Below are positions 1-11,305 of a stretch of DNA of 64,000 bases, one piece after another. Source of the stretch: Anolis sagrei (Eukaryota; Chordata; Lepidosauria; Squamata; Anolidae). The notes beneath the pieces were generated by a model that saw nothing but the letters and a program-made list of their open reading frames with translations, searched no databases and had not been told where the DNA came from. The stretch covers positions 134,127,252-134,191,251 of the forward strand of contig NC_090026.1 in the NCBI RefSeq assembly GCF_037176765.1, given 5' to 3'. Within the stretch, counting starts at the first letter, position 1. Every line of letters starts with the position of its first letter. A program made the translations under genes and the position numbers.

Positions 1-60
1 GACTCCGGAGTGGCTGGCAATGAGAGCTGTGAGTGGCTGTTTATATTTAGAAATGCTGGG

Positions 61-892
61 CATAGAATCCTAGTATCCTAGAGTTGGAAGAGCCCTAGTG
101 GGCCATCCAGTCCAACCCCATAATGCCTACCTCACACTGTGAGGCTGAGACCTTTCTCCCACTGAGGTTTTCCTCAGACCGACAGATACTAAGCTACAGT
201 CACACCTGCTTATATAGAACTGCAGCTTTTCATAGAATCCTAGAGTTGGAAGAGATCCAATCCAACCCCATAATGCCTACCTCACAGTGTGAGGCCTTCT
301 CACAGACTGAGACCTTTCTCCCACTGAGGTTTACCTCAGACTGACAGCTCCTAAGCTACAGCACATCTGCTTATATAGAACTGCAGCTTTTCATAGAATC
401 CTAGAGTTGGAAGAGATGCAATCCAACCCCATAATGCCTACCTCACACTGTTAGGCCTTCTCACAGACTGAGACCTTTCTCCCACTGAGGTTTTTCTCAG
501 ACCGACAGATACTAAGCTACAGGCACACCTGTTTATATAGAACTGCAGCTTTTCATAGAATCCTAGAGTTGGAAGAGATCCAATCCAACCCCATAATGCC
601 TACCTCACACTGTGAGGCCTTCTCGCAGACTGAGACCTTTCTCCCACTGAGGTTTACCTCATACCGACAGCTACTAAGTTACAGGCAACCTTGCTTATAT
701 AGAACTGCAGCTTTTCATAGAATCCTAGAAGAGTTGGGAGAGACCTGGTGGACCATCCAGTCCAACCCCATAATGCCTGCCTCACACTGTGAGGCCTTCT
801 CACAGACTGAGACCTTTCTCCCACTGAGGTTTACCTCAGACTGAGAGCTACTAACCTACAGGCACACCTGCTTATATAGAACAGCAGCTTTT
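61..892 (-). repeat. Tandem satellite built on the CR1 3' end, 5 units
   Basis: Five head-to-tail units begin at 61, 231, 392, 554 and 716, with lengths of about 170, 161, 162, 162 and 177 bp. Each unit starts with the reverse complement of the CR1 3' terminus (CATAGAATCCTAGAGTTGG). It then carries about 100 bp that is not part of the ordinary CR1 end and finishes TATATAGAACTGCAGCTTTT. At 893 the array runs into an ordinary CR1 body. In CR1 sense the array therefore lies directly 3' of the element. A related two-unit block in the other orientation sits at 14866-15120. Confidence 0.85.
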
Positions 893-1300
893 CATAGAAT
901 CCTAGAGTTGGAAGAGACCTGGTGGGCCATCCAGTCCAACCTCATTCTGCCAAGAAGCAGGACAATTGCATTGAAAGCACCCCCGACAGATGGTCATCCT
1001 ACCTCTGCTTCAAAGCCTTCAAAGAAGAAGCCTCCACCACACTCCGGGGCAGAGAGTTCCACTGCTGAACAGCTCTCACAGTCAGGAAGTTCTTCTGAAT
1101 GTTCAGGAGGACTCTCCTTTTATGTTTGAAGCCATTTCTCCATTGTGTCCTAGTCTCCAAGGCAGCAGAAAACAAGCTTGCTCCCTCCTCCCTGTGACTT
1201 CCCTGGTCTCACATATGTATACATGGCCTTCATCCTGTCTCCTCTCAGCCTTCTCTTTAATCAGAGCTAGGACAGGTCCTCCAGAAACTCTTCCAAGGCC
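893..1300 (-). mobile_element. CR1 LINE 3' fragment
   Basis: On the minus strand this matches the CR1 3' region, which encodes the end of the reverse-transcriptase ORF (NSLPRSV-like and RLDGHL-like residues) and ends TCTAGGATTCTATG. It is 5' truncated and no ORF is intact. It adjoins the satellite at 61-892. Confidence 0.8.
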
Positions 1301-2113
1301 ACACACAGTCAAGGAAATAGCCAAAGACCACTGCTACTCAGACCACTGAGGCAAGATAACCTCTTCCCACCCCCCACCCCCATCCTGCAAACGCCAGCTC
1401 TGTGCCTCAGAAGTGAAGTCTTGATAGCCCTCATGATGGGAAAGATCAGTAGAAGGTTCAGAAAGTGTGCAGGGTAGCCAATGAGTCCTGCTCTCCGCTT
1501 GCCCTGACCTCATCTTTGAGATTTAGAGTGATGCTCTCAGGGTCCCGCCTCTTCCCTAGATTCCAGCCCCATTTTTGGAATTGTCCATGTCCTCTGTTCT
1601 CTCAGAAGAAGCCCGGCCTTGCCAGAGGAAGCCTCCTCTCTCTTAAAGAAGAACGCTCATTGTAACTTCAGCTGCTGGGTTGGCTCCTTCAGAGTGGCAT
1701 CTCCTGGTTCCTCTGGAGAGGCTGTGGCTCTGCCAGCCTAGGCCTCCTCCTCTTTTCAGCCCTTCCTGTGGCCCTCACCCCCCACATCTCCTTTTCTTCC
1801 TCAGCCAGGTAACACCAGGGTCAGCAAAGGGACCCACAGAACAGAGGCCTCTCTCTCTCCACCAGCTGGGAGGCGGCTGACCTGACTGGAGCCCTTCTTG
1901 CTTCCCTTCCAGGCTTCCCACTGTTCCTGGCTCTGCCTCTGGGCCCCTGGAAGAGGTTCAGGAAGGCTGTGGCTTCTAGGAGTACCTTGCCAGCGCCCAT
2001 TGTCCGCCTCCAGCCATTGTCCGGCCTCAGCCAATTAGCAGAGGATCCATTATTCACAAGGATGCCCGCCCGCTCGTGCCCGGCCTCTGCCTGCTGCTCC
2101 TTCCTTGGCATAC
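1301..2113. other. Intronic sequence, no gene seen
   Basis: This stretch lies 3' of CIB3 exon 3 on the minus strand and should be intron 3. I looked on the minus strand for the next CIB exon, which would encode the first EF-hand region, and did not find it. No clear repeat family was recognised beyond GC-rich unique-looking sequence. Confidence 0.5.
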
Positions 2114-5100
2114 CTTCAGCTCGGGCATGCTGCCAATGAGCTCGTAGGGGAGCTTCACCTCCGGCTTCTTGGTGTAATCGAGTGGGACCAGCTGTGGGGC
2201 CAAGTCGCGGTACCTGTCAAACAACCTGGAGGACAAGGAAGGAAAGCGTGGAATGGCGCCAGGAGAGGAGGGCCGTCCTCAGAGGGGAGAAGGGGGGACA
2301 GTGGCTAATAGGACACAGGGGTAGGGAGGGGGCTGTTGGGTTTCATCAAGTCATCAAGTGTCATCAAGTCTCCAGCCCTCAATGAGCAGCTAGAGATAGA
2401 TTTATTTATTTATTTATTTATTTACTATTCTTGTATACCGCTGTATCTCAAGCCCGAGGGCGACTCACAGCGGTTTCCAAACAGCAAAGACAATAAAAAC
2501 AGCAGTAATTAATATACAGTAACAGTTAAATTACACATTTCCCTTAATAACTAATAAGCTATCATCAATACACAGGTATCACAATCCCATCCCCAATCGC
2601 CTCATCATCCAAGCGTGATCCAAATTCGTCGTCCATTGTTCCGTTCCTATGTTCAAATTACCAAAATTGCACTGAGTTACTCAAACGCCTGCACAAACAT
2701 CCAGGTCTTCAACTTTCTACGGAATGTCATGAGAGATGGTGCCAGCCTAACGTCTACAGGAAGGGCGTTCCACAGCCGAGGAGCCACCACCGAGAAGGCC
2801 CTATCTCTCGTCCCCGCCAGCCGAGCGTGAGAAGCAGGCGGGATCGAGAGCAGGGCCTCCCCGGAAGATCTCAAAGTCCTGGTGGGTTCATAGGCCGAGA
2901 TGCGGTCAGATAGGTATCTTGGGCCAGATCTGAGGGATTCCTCCCCTACCACATTCCTGTGCATGTTTTCCCCAGAAAGGACTTTGCCTTTCCTCCTCCT
3001 CCTCCTCCTCCTCCTCCTTGCCACTTTCTCCTCCACCTTTGAAGGTGTAGCAATGGAATCTCTGTGAGGAAACCTCCTTTTTAAAGGTATTTTATTGCCA
3101 TGGGCTGGCCATGTGGCCATTCGCCACCATTGTCTCTTCTGCCTTTCCTTCCAGTGAGGACGCATTTTGCCTCTCTCCTTAGGCAAAATGTAGCTGCGTG
3201 GATTTTTTGACTTTTACCTTTTTTTTTAACAAGATGAGACATAGTAAGCTAGTTCGCACCAAGACCTTTTCTATCTAGAATGTATTTCTTTTTGCTTCAA
3301 TAAATATTTTTGAACCTAAAGTTCAGACTCTGCAATTCTGATCCATCCTAATTTTATTTATTTACAGCTTTTCTATTCCGCCCTTCTCCTCACCCCACAG
3401 CAGGGGACTCAGGGCGGATTACAGTGTACACATATATGGCAAACATTCAATGCCAATTTTGACATACAACATATACACACATAGACATAGACAGAGGCTA
3501 TTTAACTTTTTCTGGCCACCAGGAGAGCTGTCACTTTCAACGTCCGTCTGCGACACTGATGAAGTATTTCCGCATTCCCCGCATGCTTTCTGCTGGGGTG
3601 CTTTTGCTGGAGTCTTTTTTATGGCCCCATAAATTAGTTAATTTACCCTCCCCACACTTTAAGGTGGTACCTAATTTTCCTACTTGACAGATGCAACTGT
3701 CTTTCGGGTTGCAAAGGTTGACAACAGGCTACACAAATGGTTGGAAGTCCACTCCAACCCGGGCTGGCTTTTTAAAGGTATTTTTATTGCCCTGAGCTGG
3801 CCATTCGCCACCATTGTCTCTTCTGCCTTTCCTTCCAGTGAGGACGCATTTTGCCTCTCTCTTTAGGCAAAATGTAGCTGCATGGATTTTTTTTACTTTT
3901 ACCTTGTTTAAACAAGATAAGACGTAGTAAGCTAGTTCGCATCAAGACTTTTTCTATCTAGAATGTATTTCTTTTTGCTTCAATAAATATTTTTGAACCT
4001 AAAGTTCAGACTCTGCAATTCTGATCCATCCTAAGGAATAGAAGGCTATCCCAGTTCGCCACACATACGTTTCTGCTGGTTATGAAATTTCCTTCTGGGA
4101 CTCTGCGATATTGATGGTGGGCTCACCCCAACTGAGGGTTATTTTGGAGGCTAACAACTCAGGTTCCCCAAGAGGGGCCAAGTGTGTGAGCCCTGTTCCG
4201 CACTAAAAGAAACATGGCTCCCTCCTAGAGTCCCCCCAAGCGCTGCAATGCCAGCAGGAAGGGGGCAATGGGACCCCATGGTATTGAGACAGCCCTCTGC
4301 TTATCTTTCTCCATCAGGATCTGATTCAATAGCCCAAAGCTGCTTTTTTCTGGGGGCAAAGTGGCCCTGTGGAGGCATCCCAAGAGCCCAGCTGAGCTTG
4401 GGGTCCCTCTTTCCCTCCCTCCACTCAAATCCTGGCAAAGGGGGCGGAAGCAGGAGCAGAGGTGCGAGTGGACACCTGAGTGGCCAGCTCAAGGCCCGGG
4501 CTGGCTCTCTTTGGGACAGGTGTCACAACAGAGAACGTGCCTGCCTGTCCCCCCCCATACCCCCCCCCCCCTTTGATCACCAACTTACTTTTGAGCAAAC
4601 CACCATGTGCATATGTTACTCTGTTTTGCCAGGTTGAAAGCCTAACTTTGGCACTGGAAGGGCTCATCCACATTGGGGACTGATTTCAGACCTTGGCGTT
4701 GCATTGGACTCACTGGCTTTATCTGGTTGTCCAATGGGGTAAGGCACAAGTGATAATCATAGAATCCTAGAATCCTAGAGTTGGAAGAGACCTCCTGGGC
4801 CATCATCCAGTCCAACCCCATTCTGCCAAGAAGCAGGAATATTGCATTCAAATCACCCCTGACCAGGCATGTAGCCAGGGGGGGGGGGGGGGCTCGGGGG
4901 GCTTCAGCCCCCCCCCCCCCCCCGAAATTCTCATGGTGGTTCGCGAAAAGGCCTTACTGGTGCATTATGTTTATTAATATCATGATTTGATCACCATTCT
5001 CAATATATCCCATATGTATGGGGGTATTGGGGTAATGATACAAAAGGTTTGGTAGGCTAGACCCTCTTTCACTCAGACTCAGCCCCCCCCCCCGAAACTC

Positions 5101-7186
5101 AGCCCCCCCCCGAAACCCCCGCTGAAAATTTTTTAGCCCCCCCCGAAACGAAATCCTGGCTACGGGCCTGCCCCTGACAGATGGCCATCCAGCCTCTGTT
5201 TAAAAGCTTCCAAAGAAGGAAGGAGCCTCCACCACACTCCCTCTGGGGCAGAGAGTTCCACTGCTGAACGGCTTTCACAGTCTGGAAGTTCTTCCTCATG
5301 TTCAGATGGAATCTCCTCTCTTGTAGTTTGAGGCCATTGTTTCGTGTCCTAGTCTCCAAGGAAGCAGAAAACAAGCTTGCTCCCTCCTCCTCCCTGTGGC
5401 TCTCTCTCACATATATATATGGCTCTCATCATATCTCCTCTCTGCCTTCTCTTCTTCAGGCTAAACATGCCCAGCTCCTTAAGCCACTCCTCATAGGGCT
5501 TGTTCTCCAGACCCTTGATCATTTTAGTCGCCCTCTTTCTCTGGACACATTCCAGCTTAGAGTCAATATCTCTCTTGAATTGTGGTGCCCAGAATTGGAC
5601 ACAGTATTCCAGGTAAAGTGGTCTAACCAAAGCGGAAGAGAGCATGGGGAGCATGACTTCCCTGGATCTAGACACTAGGCTCCTCTTGATGCAGGCCGAA
5701 ATCCCATTGGCTTTTTTTGCCACCACATCACATTCCTGGCTCATGTTCCCCTTTCTCTCCACGAGGACTCCAAGATCTTTTCCACACGTCCTGCTCTCGA
5801 GCCAGGGCTCATTGTCCCCCATTCTGTATCTTTGCATTTCATTTTTCCTGCCAAAGTGGAGTCTCTTGCATTTGTCCCTCTTGAACTTCATTTTGTTAGT
5901 TTTGGCCCTTCATCTCTCGAATCTGTCAAGATTGCTTTGAGTCCTGCTCCTGTCCTTTGGACTATTGGCTATCCCTCCCAATTTGGTCCCGTCTGCAAAC
6001 TTGATGATCCTGCCTTCTCGCCCTTCATCTAAGAGTCATGAATCAAGATGTTGAACAGGACCGGGCCCAGGGGGGAACCCTGCTTGTGGCACTCTGCTCA
6101 TCACTTCTTTCCAAACCCTGAACCTATGCCTGGCAGGGGCAACTCCCACCCTTCTCCCCAGCCTCAGGCCCTTTCCTTCCCTCAGACGCATCAGCATAAA
6201 CTGAGGGGGGAAAGGAAGGGGGCTGAGGCTGGGAGGAATGATGGGTGTTGGAATCCAAAACACGTGGAAAGAGGGAGGGAGGGCCCAAGTTGGCCCAAGC
6301 CTGATCTATGCCTAGAGATACAGACAGGGAAAGTGGGGCTCCCTGTGTGGGGCAGGGTAGAGGGTTTTTTTTGGGGGGGGGGGTCTCCTCCTCTGCTTTG
6401 GTTCCCTGGCCAAGCCCCCCCACCTCTCTGCTTGTGAACCCACTCTGCCCCCCCTTCCCCCGTGGCTGTCATCAGGGCAGTGGGCGAGGACAAAGCGTCC
6501 GAAGTTTGGCCAGGGCTGCTGCCCATCAATAATGCAAAGCTTGGTTATTCATGATACAATTATGCTCTTGGCTTGGCTTCCAGACATCAAAACATGGCCA
6601 GGATTGGGTTTCAGGGGCGGAGGGAGAGAGAGAGGGGGGGCCCGCCGGGAAGACTGGCCCCGGCCCCAGCACCGCCTTGGGCCCCTTGAAGACCCTTCCC
6701 AAGCCCTCCAGGGGCTCCCTGCCCCCCCCCCCGCCCCGCAGCCCCCCCCTCCCCGAACTCCCAAGGGAATGGGGGGGGGGGGGGAAGCCTGGTTCAAGAG
6801 CCCCGGCCTGGGTTCGCGACCTCGGGTTGAACCTCCGTGGATCCTGCGCTTCTCCTCGCTCGCGGGCGGAGGGGCCACCCCAAGCAGGCTCTCCCTCCCT
6901 CCCTCCCTGCCCGACCCCTACCCTCATCTCTTACCCCCCCTCCCCAAACAGGCTTTGGCATTTCGGGAGGGAGGGGGGAAGGAAGGCTCCGCTCTCACCT
7001 CAGGATCTCTTTCCTGGTGAAGAAGGTCGCATCCTGCAGGCAAAGAAGGGAAGGGAAGGGCAAGTCAGGGCAAGGCAGGCTGGGCGCCCCCTCCCCTCCC
7101 CCTCCCCACGCCCTCCCCCCCCCCACTCCCCCCACCTGGTAGGCGTCGAGCTGCTCCGGCGTGAAGACGGTCTGCTTGTTGCCCAT
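2114..7186 (-). CDS. CIB3: Calcium and integrin-binding family member 3-like, exons 1-3 (partial)
   Basis: Three exons read in order on the minus strand. Exon 1 (7186-7136) encodes MGNKQTVFTPEQLDAYQ, exon 2 (7033-6999) encodes DATFFTRKEIL plus two bases, and exon 3 (2225-2114) encodes LFDRYRDLAPQLVPLDYTKK onward to SMPELK. All junctions have AG acceptors and GT donors, and phases fit: the Arg codon is split AG/G between exons 2 and 3. The N-terminal MGNKQ is the myristoylation-type start of CIB proteins. CIB2 and CIB3 are EF-hand proteins known to bind TMC1/2 in hair-cell mechanotransduction. The residues TVFT, DLAPQLVPLDYT and ELIGSMPELK fit CIB3 better than CIB2, from memory of the human proteins. 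The EF-hand exons should lie left of position 1. Intron 1 is 102 bp; intron 2 is 4.77 kb and packed with repeats. The paralog call is an inference; the family call is firm. Confidence 0.88.
2397..2935 (-). mobile_element. L2-like LINE 3' end
   Basis: On the minus strand this encodes the RT C-terminal tail, with ISAYEPTRTLRSSGEALLS, RAFSVVAPRLWNALP and FRRKLKTW motifs, and ends in a TAAATAAA simple repeat next to the CCGC..GAGTCGCC 3' end of the L2/CR1 group. It is 5' truncated and lies in CIB3 intron 2. Confidence 0.8.
3078..4036. repeat. Direct repeat of about 270 bp flanking a SINE fragment
   Basis: The segments 3078-3351 and 3769-4036 are near-identical direct repeats. Both run from TTTTTAAAGGTATTTT to CAATTCTGATCCATCCTA and contain CAATAAATATTTTTGAACC, an AATAAA-type signal. 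The 417 bp between them is a SINE fragment in minus orientation that stops exactly where the second repeat begins. The family of the repeat was not recognised. Its origin may be tandem duplication or the terminal repeats of an old element. Confidence 0.6.
3352..3768 (-). mobile_element. tRNA-headed SINE fragment, head lost
   Basis: This matches the body and tail of the full copy at 63250-63716 (tail CCGCCCTGAGTCCC..GGGCGGAATAG, then TAAATAAA). It lacks the tRNA-like head, because the second 270 bp direct repeat begins where the head should start. Confidence 0.7.
4757..6112 (-). mobile_element. CR1 LINE, long 3' fragment
   Basis: On the minus strand this encodes CR1 RT C-terminal residues (MKFKRDKCKRLHFGRKNEMQ, CEKDLGVLV-type, [33 protein letters not shown]) and the CR1 3' end. 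It is interrupted by a hAT-type MITE at 4864-5170. The reading frame is broken and the element is dead. Confidence 0.85.
4864..5170. mobile_element. hAT-type MITE with perfect 8-bp target duplication
   Basis: Terminal inverted repeats read CAGGCATGTAGCCAGG on the left and, in reverse complement, CAGGCCCGTAGCCAGG on the right. The element is flanked by CCCCTGAC at 4856-4863 and again at 5171-5178, an exact 8-bp duplication of CR1 sequence. The interior is rich in G/C homopolymers and has no ORF. Confidence 0.85.
6121..6312. mobile_element. Palindromic MITE, degraded
   Basis: Two arms fold back on each other (CCTCAGGCCCTTTCCTT against AAAGGAAGGGGGCTGAGG). The outer parts resemble the CAGGCATGGGCCAAC ends of the better copy at 18206-18412. 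It directly follows the CR1 at 4757-6112. Confidence 0.5.
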
Positions 7187-7700
7187 CCTCTCATGGCTCC
7201 CGTCGTCTCCCGGGACGGACCTGGGAGGGAGAGAGGGAGGGAGGGGGGCTCCGCGGGGCGGGAGGGGATCCGGTGTCGCTTCATGGGGCCCGGGGGGGGG
7301 GTGAGGGGAGAGGAAGGGGAGGAGGGCCGAGAGACAGACAGAGAGAGAGAGAGAGAGAGCGCTCTTCCTCCCGAATCCCTCCCCCCTCCCCCTCCCCCTC
7401 CTTCTGGCAGCAGGTGTGCAGGGCGAGCAGGAGATGCCACACGGAAGGAAGGAAGGAAGGAGGCAGGAGAGCAGTTCCCATGGCAAAGGCCTCCCTCCAC
7501 AAGAAGAACCACCCAACGGAGAGGAAGGAAACCGAGGTCCGACCGCCAGCGAGTCTGAGACAAACCTCAGAGGGAGAAAGCTTCCCTTCTGCCGCCCTGG
7601 AGAGAGACGAGGACGCGGAGGAGGAATGGCTCCTCTTCTGTCGCCACTGGGTCCCAACAAAATGCCTTTCTTCTATAGGACGCACACTTTAAACCCAGTG
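7187..7700 (-). promoter_or_regulatory. GC-rich CIB3 5' flank, probable promoter
   Basis: Upstream of the CIB3 start on the minus strand the sequence is GC-rich with GA/GGA runs. No TATA box was recognised. The exact transcription start cannot be placed. The assignment rests on position and composition only. Confidence 0.35.
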
Positions 7701-8480
7701 GGAAGCCGGGGTGCCCCAAGAGAGATTGTTAGAGACTTCCAGAAGGAATGGGCTTTAGAGTTCTTTAAAGGTATAACAAAGTCTTTCTTAAGGAACAAAT
7801 CTTCAAACAACACTTCAAGGCTTTCTTGTTCTAGTCTTTAAGAGACTGGCACTGACTTGGATTAACTGTACTATCTCAACATGAGGAAGAACCCTTTATA
7901 ATCTCTCCCAGGCTGTCTATCATCTGGGTCTTGCTGGTCTGGGTCTTACTACCGATCCCAACTGCGTCTGGACATCCAGTAAACCTACCAGCCAAGGCTT
8001 GAGGATCTTGGAATTCCGTGATTCTGTAGGAATGTCCTGTGGGAACTTCAGGGCTGTTTTCCCCTCTGGTGCTGTGAGGCTGTGAGGCTGTGAGCTCTCA
8101 GCCAGAGCCTTTGGGACCTTTTCCTTCTGTTTCCCTGGAACTGGATGGTCACTGGATGACCCCTGGGTGGTCACTGGATGGACCCCGGATCACCTCTGGA
8201 TGATCCCCGGATGGCTTTGAGGAATGAAGCCTTTCCTTCGGGACAAGCTGATCTGCGTCCTATAGACTGGCTTCCTTGTGCGTGACTGACCAAAATGGTT
8301 CCTCTCCTTTCCCAAAGCCCAGACCAAAGGGTGGAAGCAAAGCTAAATGAAGATGGGCAGGGGGCTTGCCCTATGTCTGCAGACTATAACAGGAAGCCAC
8401 CCTGCTGCAAAATCCCAAGCCTGGGATTGCAAACAAACCTTTAGTTCAAAGCAAATAAAATTGGAGCCCCTGTTCCGCTG
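7701..8480. other. Unclassified intergenic sequence
   Basis: No gene is seen. The stretch 8150-8230 holds short imperfect repeats of a GGATGACCCC / TCACTGGATG type. Repeat-derived origin is likely but the family was not recognised. Confidence 0.4.
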
Positions 8481-8489
8481 TACCAAAAC

Positions 8490-8860
8490 AGCTCCCAACT
8501 ACAGGAAAGAAAGGAGATTCCACCTGAACCTGAGGGAGAACTTCCTGACTATGAGAGCTGTTCAGCAGTGGAACTCTCTGCCCCGGAGTGTGGTGCAGGC
8601 TCCTTCTTTTGAGGCTTTGAAGCAGAGGCTGGATGGCCATCTGTTGGGAGTGCTTTGAACGCGATTGTCTTGCTTCTTGGTAGAACTCTCTGCCCCGGAG
8701 GGAGTGTGGTGGAGGCTCCTTCTTTGGAGGCTTTGAAACAGAGGCTGGATGGCCATCTGTCAGGGGTGTTCTGACAGCAATTTCCCTGCTTCTTGGCAGA
8801 ATGGGGTTGGACAGGATGGTGGCCCACGAGGTCTCTTCCAACTCTCCTAGGATTCTAAGA
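8490..8860 (+). mobile_element. CR1 3' end with internal tandem duplication
   Basis: This is a plus-strand CR1 3' end. The segment encoding NSLPRSV..RLDGHL occurs twice in a row, once starting near 8570 and again near 8685, each followed by the TGCTTCTTGG motif. The copy ends TCCTAGGATTCTAAG. It is truncated and inactive. Confidence 0.75.
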
Positions 8861-8944
8861 GCAAGGCAAAGAGCAGAGAGCCAAGCCGGCCAGCCAAGGC
8901 CTCCCTCCTTCCAGGTGTTTTGGACTCCGACTCCCACCATCCCT

Positions 8945-9110
8945 CATAGCCTCAGGCTAGGGTCCCAATCCAGGGAAGTTCTGCTCCCCATGCTCCATTC
9001 CGCCTTGGTCAGACCACTTCACCTGGAAGCCCACTGTGTCCAGTTCTGGGCACCACAATTCAAGGGAGATGTTGACTTCAAGCTGGAATATTGTGTCCAG
9101 AGGAAGAGGG
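8945..9110 (+). mobile_element. CR1 fragment
   Basis: Plus-strand CR1 sequence encoding [21 protein letters not shown]-like residues. Short, 5' and 3' truncated. Confidence 0.7.
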
Positions 9111-9129
9111 AGACTCAAAGGATATGCAG

Positions 9130-9600
9130 ATTTTAATACGGTTTGAGTTGGGTAGATGCAATCTCACACACATTCCCTGTTTTGTGCCATGCTGTAATGT
9201 GACCTCCTCAAATTCCAAAGTTTATGGCACCTGATTTAAATATGCATGTCAGCTAATGAGTTATCCACCATCTCTGAAGGTGTTTAGGGCACGTCTGCCA
9301 CCTGACCACATGCTTGGAAGGCTATATAAAGGGGGACGTATCCCTTTGTTCTCCCCTTTTGCCCTTTTTGCTATTTTGCCAGTGTCTTTGCTCTGTTTTA
9401 CTACTTTTGGGATGGAACTGTTTGGAGAAGTGAGGCCTGCTTACCATCTTTGAAGCCCTTTACTCATTGCTCTGAATGTAACCTAAAGATCTGTTACCTG
9501 TATGAGATTTACATCATGCACGCTTTTCTTAGTAAGTAAATTCTTTGATCTTTAACTCTGTCTCTGAATGGTTATTTGCATGCGTATTTCCTAAAAGGGA
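9130..9600 (+). mobile_element. Possible solo LTR-like fossil
   Basis: An AT-rich block with a TATA-like CTATATAAAG at about 9322, no ORF, and neighbours that are unrelated LINE pieces. A solo LTR would look like this, but clear ends and a target duplication were not found. It would be broken and old in any case. Family not recognised. Confidence 0.25.
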
Positions 9601-10015
9601 GGAAGTGGGGGTGGCTGTATATTTTTGTTGGTCTCAATTTTCTTTAAGCCACCAGGCATTCTCTCACTTACTTACTTACTTACTTAGGCGATCCCTCGTT
9701 GGACGAGTAAGATGGTCTTCCATGATGGGTTTCCTTGTGGGTTTGTAGGTGGCTGTGGAGCCCTCTTCTTGACCCACATCTTCTCCCACAGTGAGGGCAT
9801 TGGTTTCCAGGTGGAAGGCAGTTCCGGTCCGGGTTGGCTTGACACGCCTTCTTCCTCTTGGCACATTTCTCTCTTTCACCCTCCACTCGTGCCTCCTCGA
9901 ATTCTGCAGCACTGCTGGTCACAGCTGACCTCCAGCTGGAGCGCTCAAGGGCCAGGGCTTCCCAGTTCTCAGTGTCTCTGCCAGAGTTTTTAAGGTTGGC
10001 TTTGAGCCCATCGGT

Positions 10016-11150
10016 GTCATCTGTACGCGGATGATGTCCAACTCTGTCACTCCTTTCCACCTGCTACTAAGGAGGCTGTCGAGGTCCTGAACCGGTGCCT
10101 GGCCGCTGTGACGGTCTGGATGGGGGCGAACAAATTGAAATTGAATCCAGACAAGACAGAGGTCCTCCTGGTCAGTCGCAAGGCCGAACAGGGCATAGGG
10201 TTACAGCCTGTGTTAGACAGGGTCGCACTCCCCCTGAAGACGCAGGTTCGCAGCTTGGGTGTGACCCTGGACTCATTGCTGAGCCTGGAACCCCAGGTTT
10301 CGGTGGTGACCAGGGGAGCATTTGCACAGCTTCGGCTCGTGCGCCAGCTGCGCCCATACCTTGGGAAGTCTGACTTGGCCACGGTAGTCCACGCTCTGGT
10401 TACATCCCGTCTAGACTACTGCAACGCTCTCTATGTGGGGTTGCCTTTGAAGACGGCTTGGAAGCTCCAACTAGTCCAACGCTCGGCAGCCATGATTTTA
10501 ACAGGAGCGGAGTGCAGGGAGCATACAACCCCCCTGTTGCGCCAACTCCACTGGCTACCGATCTGCTACCGGGCTGAATTCAAAGTGCTGGCGTTGGCCT
10601 TTAAAGCCCTAAACGGTTCCGGCCCAAGCTACCTATCCGACCGCATCTCTGCCTATGAACCCACCAGGACTTTGAGATCTTCCGGGGAGACCCTGCTCTC
10701 GATCCCGCCTGCTTCTCAAGCTCGGCTGGCGGGGACGAGAGAGAGGGCCTTCTCTGTGGTGGCTCCTCGGCTGTGGAACGCCCTTCCTACGGACATTAGA
10801 GTAGCACCATCTCTAATGGTATTCCGCAGAAAAGTAAAGACCTGGCTGTTTGAGCAGGCGTTTGAGTAATTTAGTGCAATCTGGTAATGGAACATAGGAA
10901 TGGAACAATGGACGAGGAACCTGGACTACGCTTGGGTGATGAGAAGATTGGGTACGGTTGTTTTTTGTCATAATTGTGCATTGTAATTGCTTATTGGTAA
11001 TTTATGGATAATGTGTTAAGTCAATTGTTCTATGTTGTATGGAACCACTGCTGTTTCTACTGTTTTTACTGTTTGTGAACCGCCGTGAGTCGCCTTCGGG
11101 CTTGAGATACAGCCGTAGAGAAGCAAAGTCAGTACATAAATAAATAAATA
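10016..11150 (+). mobile_element. L2-like LINE 3' part inserted in another LINE
   Basis: A plus-strand open frame at 10108-10869 encodes 253 residues of RT C-terminus: ANKLKLNPDKTEVLLVSRKA, RLDYCNALYVGLPLKTAWKL, LHWLPICYRAEFKVL and WNALPTDIR. The 3' end is GAACCGCCGTGAGTCGCC followed by TAAATAAATAAA. It sits inside the minus-strand LINE, between codons for KSLKD and GLKANLKNSG. No stop occurs in the surviving frame, which suggests moderate age. Confidence 0.85.
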
Positions 11151-11305
11151 ATCTTTCAAGCTCTTTTCCTGCCCACCAACATTCCGTTTTCCGTTCTTAA
11201 GCTCGGAGTAGAGCAACTGCTTTGGGAGACGGTGGTCAGGCATCCGGACAACGTGGCCGGCCCAGCGGAGTTGATGGCAGAGGATCATCACTTCAATGCT
11301 GGTGG

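Noticed and set aside
1301-2110. CIB3 exon 4
   Set aside because: No minus-strand frame encodes the expected EF-hand region, so later exons are taken to lie outside the window.
6551-7558. Long open frames on both strands in the CIB3 5' region (up to 335 residues)
   Set aside because: GC-rich sequence with few stops; residues are mostly P, G, R and S. The real coding parts here are CIB3 exons 1 and 2.
9680-9990. CPHCGRRCGSRRGLHSH as a host zinc-finger gene
   Set aside because: The finger is the C-terminus of a LINE ORF and recurs at 26961 and 49323 with RT sequence upstream.
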